NCBI GenBank assembly: GCA_015680685.1
Contig: MNCI01025571.1
Coordinates: 219,632 to 283,631, forward strand
Source of the DNA: Gnetum montanum
Lineage: Eukaryota > Streptophyta > Gnetopsida > Gnetales > Gnetaceae
DNA: 64,000 bases
Direction of reading: 5' to 3'
Every line of letters begins with the position of its first letter. The stretch's first letter is position 1. Positions 56,547 through 64,000 of the stretch are shown one piece after another. The position numbers were made by a program, and so were the translations under genes. The notes under the pieces were generated by a model, which worked only from the letters and a program-made list of their open reading frames with translations, was not told the DNA's origin and made no database searches.

Positions 56547-57753
56547 TGTACCATTCAAAATCGTCGATCTCTGACTGGAAGGAAACAGAGACCGTGGGAT
56601 CACAGGACACGCACAGAAGACCCTACCTTCGCCTGAGGGCGAGTTGGAACGAACGAAGGCAGAGTACCTTGGGTGGTCTGCACGCAGATCAGACAATGAT
56701 TTCCCCAAACGTACACCGAGGTGCTATACGTTGGGTTATATGTAAACGGCGTAACAAGCGTGGATCAGAGCGTAAACAGCGAAACGGATGCGAATAGAGC
56801 GTAGACGTAAACAAACGTAAATAGAGTAAATGCAACAATTAATGCAAATTGTAAACTATTTTGGGAAGAAAATGTAACAATGGCATTACAGAATGAAAGT
56901 ACAATGCACCGGTCTAACACAGTATTGATGGGAACACAAGGCGGACGAAAAGCCCCGGTGGATGCAAGGATGGTTGTGGCTGGTTCGCACTATAGGCACA
57001 GCATAGAGGCTGTCTGCTCAGCGTACAGGGTTTTCCAGTGTAAAGGGCTTTGTACTCTGGTTCTCAACGTCTCTGCTCTCTGGTATGCCTGAGAATTTTT
57101 CCAACCCCCTGATTTCGTGAAAAATTGGGCTTTCATACAGGGTTTTGACGGTGGACTCGGGTTGGGAGACACATGGCGCGTTGACCGGGTGCAAGAGCGT
57201 AAAATTTACAAGTGTACAATATGTTGCATTTGCTGGGCATATATGCTATCTGCAGCGAGTGTAAACTGTGAGTGTATACGCTAGGCGTATACGCTCCAGC
57301 ATATACGCTAATGTGCTAGGCATATGAATTTAGGTGTAGATGTTGTGGACGCTGACGTATACGCCGGGCGTATACGCTGATGGATGCTGGGCGTATACGC
57401 TGATGATCGCTGCCTTGTACAATTTTTTGCTCTACAGTGTTGTTTTCATGTCGTCTTTGGGGATTTCATGCCGGGCGTGTACGTTGTACGTAGACGCTAT
57501 GAGCTTGAGCGTATATGCTGGGCGTATACGCTGAGAATATACGCTGTGGATGTCAGGCGTATACGCTCTGTGGATGTGAACTTGAGCGTATACGCTGGGC
57601 GTATACACTGAGACTGCATACTTAGTAAAAATTAAGCATTTTGATCTCCGAAGTTGCCATGTGTGACACCCGATGTAGCTGTGATTGCTTGTGGGTCCCG
57701 GGGACCTATTCCTTGTTGGACAAGTACTAAGCTCTAAATTTTGTGGTGTTTCA
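56547..57753 (-). repeat. T3 5' LTR
   Basis: 1207 bp, TGTACC...GTGTTTCA. The TATA box of the other LTR (TATAAAAG) reads TATGAAAG here, near 57132-57140. The GCGTATACGC array (about 57230-57610) has a different number and order of units from the 3' LTR, accounting for most of the length difference. Confidence 0.92.
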
Positions 57754-57758
57754 ATGAC

Positions 57759-58410
57759 TATGGCTGCTACCTTCTCTTTTATGGTCTCAGCCTCGATCAT
57801 GATTGTGATCAGAATTTCCACCTTTATCATGAGTTCAGGTCCCTTTTATAGATCCTTTGTGCCTGTGGGTATTAGAACTTGGGTCATGAATAGTGGAATG
57901 AAGGTCCTGATACACAACTCCTTGGCCAAAGTCAAGGGGAGGAACATCGTTGTGTGGGCGACTGCCTAAGGTAGGTTCACCACCCTCATTTTCACTTAAG
58001 ACATGTGGGGCATCCTAGGACCACTTACCCTTCAAAGACTTATGATGTCTCTCTTGTTGCAAGTCCCTTTAACGTTGTGCCTCTGTGGGACAGTGTTCTC
58101 TTGAGTCATGGTCTTGCACAACATATTCTGCATGTAAGTGTAGCATGCCAATTTGTGTGAGAGCATGAAGAAGCATGCTTGGGACTAAACAATTGAGAGG
58201 TAACACTATGTTACTCTCTAAGTCTCATCAATGTAGTTGTTCATCTTGATGGAGGATAAAGGTAAAGTCTGGTATATACTCATCGGGATGAATATAGACC
58301 ACTCGAACTTGTTGAGGAACTAGTGGATCAACATCATGTGTATTATGTCACCAATTGTTTTCTATTTCAGACCTAGGCGGTGAGGCACTTTCATACAAAG
58401 AAGGAGACAT
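57759..58410 (-). pseudogene. A3 gag, N-terminal part
   Basis: Start ATG 58410-58408 (MSPSLYESASPPRSE). Then VVYIHPDEYIPDFTFILHQD, followed by a stop, ESNIVLPLNCLVPSMLLHAL and an Arg/Lys/Glu-rich segment reaching the T3 insertion at 57753. The second half of gag lies at 47900-49756. Stops are present at about 58330 and 58225. Confidence 0.7.
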
Positions 58411-58526
58411 ACTTGTTTGTTCAGTGTGCAATGTATTCTTGTTTATTATTTTCTCAATCAACCTTAAGGGTTCGTTCCAATGATGTGAATGATTTCCTAT
58501 GTTCTAGTTAGCACACAAACAACTAA

Positions 58527-58546
58527 GTCTCTGACAACGATGCCAA
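58527..58546 (-). other. A3 primer-binding site, decayed
   Basis: The minus strand reads TTGGCATCGTTGTCAGAGAC beside the 5' LTR; compared with TTGGCGCCGTTGCCGGGGAC all changes are transitions. Confidence 0.75.
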
Positions 58547-59543
58547 TGATGAGCGGTGAGGTACCCCTACACTCAACCATACAAATACGAGTGTTTCACA
58601 CACGATCCAGTTGAATTACAAGGACTAAGTGCTTATGTGTCCTTGTGGAACAAGGACGGGTTGATTGATCATTGTCTTCCCAAGCTTACATGTATGTCAT
58701 GATTGTATGGTTAAGTAAGCTTGAGGCATATGATTTTTATAGCTTTTATGTTTTTATGTCCTACACTAGTAGGGAAGGAGAGAGGTAACTAAGTGACTAA
58801 TTTAACTTAACTACTCGTTAACTAAGTCCTAACTAATCCTAACACTAGCATCCGTTCCCACTTGCTGTACACATCCTGAACTAGTGCAACACTGCTGGGA
58901 TTACCAAACACTAATTGTTACTGGGTTACTAAGCGTTACACACATGCTTGAAGTGGTTGTGCTTGTGTAATTTAACGATTTGCTTAATTAATCAAAATGA
59001 ATTGCTATGCTGATAATAGAAATGTAAAGTGCATAAAATAAAATAAAATAAAATAAATGCATAAGAAAATAAAATAAAAGAAATGCATAAGAAAACAAAT
59101 CTCAAGTGCTGCAAAGATGAATCAAAGAGCTCGTATTTATTGCTGTACACAAGGTGTGCTTAGGTACATAATGCTTGAATAAAGATTCATCCACACTTAG
59201 ACCTCCTACTGTGGGCACTTGGAAAATACTCTAACTTTCAAACAGATTATAAGAGTGTCGCTACTTGAATGCTAAAAGACTTCTTTCCCAATTGTGCTCC
59301 TGGGCATAGGCTTGGGAGCAACTACTATAATAATTAGAGTAACCACTCTAATAATTAGAATAACTGCTAAAGTAACTGCTAGAGTAATCGCTCTAATAAT
59401 TAGAATAACTACTAGAGTAACCACTCTAATAATTAGAATAACTGCTAAAGTAACCTCTAGAGTAACCACTTTAATAATTAGAATAACAACTAGAGTAACT
59501 GCTAGAGTAACCACTCTAATAATTAGAGTAACTGCTCTCATCA
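58547..59543 (-). repeat. A3 5' LTR without TATA box
   Basis: 997 bp, TGATGAGCGG...GCTCTCATCA. Relative to the 3' LTR it lacks nine bases containing the TATA box (TGGGCA joins directly to TAGGCTTGGG near 59301-59316). Its U3 has more AGAGTAACC/CTCTAATAATTAG units (59322-59535 against 42351-42500). Confidence 0.9.
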
Positions 59544-59548
59544 GTAAT

Positions 59549-60050
59549 GAAAAGTACATGCATCATAGCATGCAATAGGTATATTGAGACTTTAAACTTT
59601 TAAAGATACCTATATGCAGCAATCACAAAATAGGAAGGTACCCAGAAGTTGATCACAGATGATACCTATGATTCAACAATATGCATGGAATTAGTAGGGA
59701 TTCTCACAAGTCCTTATATTGACAACATGGATGAAATGGAGTAGATTCATAATCAGGTCTTTTATAAAGAAGTGGAAATGGATTGGGAAGAGTCAAAAAT
59801 TCACAATCATTTTGAAAAGAAGCCCCTTGAACTCAAGACTTTATCAGCAACATTGGATTATGTTTTTCTTGATAATGGTAAGCTAGTGATTATTAATGCC
59901 AATCTCACTAAAGAATAGAAAAGGAAGCTAATAAAAGTTGCAAACAAATGGCCAATAGATTTTTCTTGGTTATATTATGAGTTAACTAGAATAGATTTGT
60001 GTATGTATTAGCACTAGATCTATATAGACTCCACTATCAAGCCAAGAAGG
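59549..60050 (+). pseudogene. A5 protease-RT linker
   Basis: Resumes A5 after A3. Poorly readable, with many stops; recognisable are KEAP-TQDFISNIGLCFS-like and ANRFFLVIL-like pieces collinear with the linker of A3 (46850-47380). No catalytic motif is expected here. Confidence 0.5.
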
Positions 60051-61320
60051 TAACCATAGAGGAGATTAAATCCAAAGCTTAAGCAAGTTGTTAAAGATGA
60101 AGTTGAACAACTTCTAATGTAGGATTCATTTATCTTGTAATAGACAATTAGTGGGTGAGCCCACTTTTTGAAAAAAGGAGAAAAATAAAAATTTTGTATA
60201 GACTTTAGGTTATTAAATATGACCACATTTAAAGATCATTTTCATTACCATTTGTGGACTAGGTACTATGGTTTTCTTGATGGTTATAGTGGCTATAACC
60301 AAATTAAATCATGCCAAAAGACCAAGCCAAGATAACTTTCATAAGTCTTTGGGTGACTTTTGCATATAAAAATATACCCTTTGGCCTTTATAATGCTCTT
60401 GTAACTTTCCAATGCTTGGTACTAAACATATTTTAATAGGAGATTGGTAGTAGTGTGGAAGTATTCATGGATGACTTCTCCACCTATGGTACCAACTTTA
60501 AACCAAGAATTGACTATCTTAAGTAGGTTTTGAAATGATGTGTGGAGATAAATCTATGGTTCAACTGGTAGAAAAGCCACTTGATGGTCTAAAATGACAT
60601 TGTTTAAGGGCACCATATTTTAGAAAAGGGGATTGAGGTGTACCTTGAAAAAGTAAGGGTCATCTAAGGAATAGTTAGACAACCTCAAACTATAAAAGAT
60701 GTAAGTTCATTTCTTGGCCATACTGGTTACTACAAGAGCTTTATCGAGAATTTTTCTAAGATCACACCAAACTACTAGTAGAGCTTACAAAGAAAGATGT
60801 AGTCTTTAAATGGACCAAGGAATGTAAATAAGCATTCTAGCACTTAAAGTAGAAACTTTTGGAAACTCCAATTCTACACATCCTAGATTGGTCTAGGCCA
60901 TTCCATATAATGATAGATGCATTTAACTATGCAGTGGCAACAATGCTTACACAAATGGATGATTAGAAACATTCATATTAGATCCATTGTGCAAGTAGAA
61001 GTATTGTGGGTGTACAACTTAAATACATCACCATTGAGAAAGAACTCATGGTAGTGGTATATGCCTTGGAAAAATTAAGGTACCATGTGCTTGGATACCT
61101 AATTTTTGTGCACACCGATCATAGTGTAATTTTTTTATTAATGAACAAGCCAAAAGGTAATCCCCATGTTATACGGTGACTGGTAATTTTGTAGGAATTT
61201 CACCTTAGCATGGTGGACAAAAAAGGAACTAAGAACGTAGTTGCTAATCATTTATCTCAGTTAAGATGGGATAACAAGGAGGATGAAGAACCCTTATCTA
61301 ACTAATTTCAGATGAACTCT
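60051..61320 (+). pseudogene. A5 RT and RNase H
   Basis: RT starts with LNPKLKQVVKDEVEQLLM (about 60070) but has stops and frameshifts throughout; the catalytic region survives as VFMDDFSTYGT-like sequence near 60460-60495 and SFLGHTGYYKSF near 60710-60745. RNase H is readable at 60896-61140: FHIMIDAFNYAVATMLTQMD, ASRSIVGVQLKY, EKELMVVVYALEKLRYHVLG and VHTDHSVI. Then NVVANHLSQLRWDNKEDEE at about 61228-61290. Non-functional. Confidence 0.8.
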
Positions 61321-61429
61321 TCTTTGCTACGTCCATTGAAGTCAAAGGACCAAAGGTTACTAATTGGTATGATGAGTTCCTCTTATATCTTCTCACATAG
61401 GAGACTCTTGCGGAATGGGATTATAAGAA

Positions 61430-62600
61430 GAAACAATAGTTTCTTTACCAGGTCAAATACACATGAAGATCCAAGGTAACCTTTACAAGGTTTATGTTGA
61501 TGGCCTAGTGCGATGGTGTATACTTGATGAAGATTAGTTGTTGATCCTCCAAGATGCTTGTCAAGGTCCTTGTGGAGGCCACTACACAGAAAGAAGAAAA
61601 ACTATAAAGATCCTCATGGTCAAATATTTTTGACCAACAATCTTCAGGGATGATCACCATTTCTCTTGTTCATGTGAGCAATGTCAACAAGATGGAGGAA
61701 TGACCATATGAATGGAAGGGCCCCAATAGTGAATTCAACCATTGGAGCCTTTTGACCTTCAGAGAATTGACTTCATAGGATCCATCATTCCTATGTCAAA
61801 TGGAAAGACCTACATCATAGTTGCTATTGAATACTTTATCAAATGGGTTAAAGTTGCAATCGTATTTGATTGTACATCTACCATTGTAGGTTGGTTTGTT
61901 TAACAATAAGTGGTAAATAGGTTTGTTATGTTGAGAGAATTAATTTTGGATAATGGAACACATTTCATAGGGTTTATGTTTCAAAAATTGATGAAATGCT
62001 TAGGGGTGCAACATAAACTTACAATTCCTTATCACTTCCAAGCCAATGGTAAAGTTGAGGTCACACATAGCGAGATCGCTAGAATTCTAACATGAACTAT
62101 CAATAGATATAGGAAGGATTGGAGTACCAAACTTTATGATGCTCTTTGAAAATATTTTTTAACCTAGAAGCTTCTTATAGGCTACTCTTAATATGAGTTA
62201 TTGTATGGAAAGTTACCCAAACTTCTAATCCAATTTGAACTTTGTACATTCACAACTGCCTATGAGCTTGATCTAGACATTAATCTAGCCTAAAAAGAAT
62301 GTCTTATGATACTTAATGTGCTACATGAAAAGTGAAGAATAGCCTTGATGATGAATGAAGTACATAAGACATACAACAAACAACATCACGATGCATGGAT
62401 AAGAAAAGTTACATTCCAACTTGGCGATAAGGTTCTTTATTGAAATCCCTTGCATGTATCACAATGCACTAAGTTCCAAACATTATGTGAAGGAAATTAC
62501 ATCATTCACTTAACTTTTCCTTCTAGGATCATGACAATTTACCATCCTACTAGTCCTCAAAAGCATATGTTAGTTAATGTACAATAACTTAAACCATTCC
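61430..62600 (+). pseudogene. A5 integrase
   Basis: Zinc-binding domain (VYVDGLVRWCILDED, CQGPCGGHYTERRK, CSCEQCQQDGG), core (FDLQRIDFIGSIIPMSNGKT, YIIVAIEYFIKWVKVAIV, LILDNGTHFIGFMFQKLMKC, FQANGKVEVTHSEIARILT) and C-terminal part (AWIRKVTFQLGDKVLY, GNYIIHLTFPSR). The DNG and the E of KVEVTH are visible. About ten stops interrupt the frame. The longest intact piece is 61910-62095. Confidence 0.8.
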
Positions 62601-64000
62601 TGGAACCTCAAGTAACTAATAATACTAACACCTCTATGCAAGAACAAGCACACTCTATTTTTTGGATCTCCTCCTCTTAACTTAGTCATGGGGGAGATGG
62701 CCATCGATTCTAACGTCTTGATGAGGCTAACCAATTTTTTTATCTTTTTATCTTGTAATGTTATTTATATATTTTCCATTTTATTAATATTTTATTGATT
62801 ATTCTATCCATTTTTCTTTCTTTTCTTTTCTTTTATCCTTTGTTAATTTCATTTAGTCCCATTAGAAATCTCTAATTGTGTTTGTCGCTACTACGATTTT
62901 GAACATTTATTCAAGGCAACTATCAATGTTATGATTGATTAACCAAATGGTAACATTTTGTTCTTCAATTATGCTCTCTACTAACAAATTGTCAATTTCT
63001 AGTATTATCAAGCAATGAGCTCATGACATCCACCCATTCTATTTGTTCCACTTGGAGTCTACATCATGAAATCATAATGATTCTTTCACACTACAACTAA
63101 AAGTAACAAATGATCTTGTTACCTAATGAACTAGGAAAGGACCAAGTGGGAATGGACTAGGGTGTAACCTAAGGGGATGTAATGTGTTCTTCTCTCAACT
63201 TCCTTCTTAGTTTCTATAATTCTCCATTGGTATATCATCACTTCTATTATTGACCATAAAAAAAAAGAAAGCATGTATTTGCATGGTGTGGTTCTCATGA
63301 ACAAAAAACTAATAATAATGGAAATTCAAAGCACACCCTTTAGACACAATAATGGAATATAAGCATTGCTTATGGGGCTAGAAAGACATGTTACCCATGC
63401 CTGAAGGCATTCCTCTAACTAAGGTCCTACATTCTTCCTTCTTCTGTTGGAGTGATGGTTATTCTTTAGGATTTCCATGAACTCTTGATGGTTAAAGAGC
63501 AAGAATATGTTAATGTGGGGTCACTGTAAACGGACTAGTAATGAATAATCTTAATCATAATTTTCACTAAGGACCTTATGTAATGAGGATGTAGATTATC
63601 CATTTACTATTCTTTCTCTCTACCATTTTCTCACTCCATTTTCTATCACCTTACTACCTCATACCTTGGCAAATTAATCAGTTTTGTTTTCTAGATAGCG
63701 TAATCCTAGGGACAATTTCTTCCATGGGGATGGAATGCAACTTAAAAATAATCATTAATTATCCTTGGTACTCACATACTCCTTGTAATTAAGGTATGCA
63801 TGGACATAATAGGCATACACTTGCATTAGGGAGGATCCACTTACATCTTCTTTAGTCTACCTCAAGTTAAAATTCCTAACCATGGGCCACTGGCTTGAGC
63901 AATCATCTTGATAGCATTATAGCATCTAGTTTGATTTAATCAGCATCTAAACATCCTCAAAGAACTTATCAATAAGCCCTAATTGCTTCCAATTAGTCAA
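62601..64000 (+). other. A5 post-integrase region, cut by the window end
   Basis: Collinear, in reverse orientation, with 42511-44420 of A3 and 32324-34256 of A4: CTTAGTCATGGGGGAGATGG at about 62680 and the block ATGTTACCCATGCCTGAAGG near 63389-63410. No protein can be read. The 3' LTR is not reached. Confidence 0.6.

Larger units (their letters stand above)
49757..57753 (-). mobile_element. T3: pol-less Tat-like element, TSD ATGAC
   Basis: 7997 bp on the minus strand with LTRs 49757-50911 and 56547-57753 and perfect duplications ATGAC at 49752-49756 and 57754-57758. It carries gag, a repeat-rich linker and protease, then goes straight to a 23-bp motif array and the 3' LTR: no RT, RNase H or integrase coding is present. 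It is therefore non-autonomous (TR-GAG-like), or a deletion derivative. It inserted in the gag of A3 and is the innermost layer of the nest. Confidence 0.93.
41571..59543 (-). mobile_element. A3: full-length Athila-like element, TSD GTAAT, host of T3
   Basis: Minus-strand element with LTRs 41571-42510 and 58547-59543 and perfect duplications GTAAT at 41566-41570 and 59544-59548. Its own sequence is about 10 kb without T3 (49757-57753). Order from the right: LTR, PBS, gag (split by T3), protease, RT/RNase H, integrase, non-coding region, PPT, LTR. It has the longest surviving pol frame in the window but an inactivated RT box. Confidence 0.93.
28590..64000 (+). mobile_element. A5: Athila-like element, outermost host of the nest, runs off the window
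   Basis: Plus-strand element in three pieces: 28590-31452, 41361-41570 and 59549-64000, separated by A4 and A3. The order is 5' LTR, PBS, gag, protease, linker, RT/RNase H, integrase and a long post-integrase region. Joining 31452 to 41361 and 41570 to 59549 restores collinearity with A3 and A4: the protease continues from VEDIMITVYD to MERAWLRTIDA. In A3 and A4 the region between integrase and 3' LTR is about 1.9 kb, so the 3' LTR of A5 should lie just beyond 64000. It is heavily decayed, with many stops, consistent with being the oldest layer. Confidence 0.85.

Noticed and set aside
1-64000. tRNA, rRNA or microRNA genes and telomere or centromere satellites
   Set aside because: None recognised by eye on either strand. 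Weak miRNA hairpins cannot be excluded without folding tools.

Overview
This is a piece of a large, repeat-rich land-plant nuclear genome. It holds one intact gene, a class XI myosin on the + strand (17357-27185, 39 coding exons, 1607 codons plus stop), set in nested and decayed Ty3/Gypsy LTR retrotransposons. The plant-only myosin class, GT-AG introns of mostly about 100 bp and Athila-like and Tat-like retroelements point to a vascular plant. I cannot name the species; a gymnosperm or another non-grass lineage is a guess.

Layout. 1-3295: a double-stranded-RNA-binding (DRB) pseudogene on the - strand, split by an LTR-bearing element (613-2852). 3296-9436: T1, a Tat-like element on the - strand with a long LTR, integrase start, plant-type second RNase H, RT/RNase H and PR-RT linker, truncated at its 5' side. 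9495-13227: A1, an Athila-like element on the - strand (protease start, gag, intact tRNA-Asp-type PBS, 5' LTR). A1 lies seven codons into the gag of A2, whose LTR (13384-15672) contains a solo Tat-like LTR, T2 (14009-15307, TSD CCATA). 15690-28288: myosin gene and flanks.

28590-64000: a four-element nest. A5 (Athila-like, + strand) starts at 28590 and runs off the window. Its protease was hit by A4 (31453-41360, - strand, TSD CTTGG) and by A3 (41571-59543, - strand, TSD GTAAT). The gag of A3 was hit by T3 (49757-57753, - strand, TSD ATGAC), a Tat-like element with gag and protease but no RT, RNase H or integrase. A5 resumes at 59549 with RT, RNase H, integrase and a long post-integrase region.

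All retroelement genes are broken by stops, frameshifts or deletions. The myosin is complete: every inferred exon junction keeps frame and has GT-AG ends. I found no tRNA, rRNA, CRISPR array or new multi-gene system. The most interesting signals are in the retroelements: U3 regions made of copy-specific palindromic or short-repeat arrays, a dispersed 23-bp motif that flanks pol in T1 and remains where pol is missing in T3, and a stem-loop across the LTR/PPT junction shared by T1 and T3. Element names (T1-T3, A1-A5, E0) are mine. Edges without TG/CA ends or a TSD are approximate.
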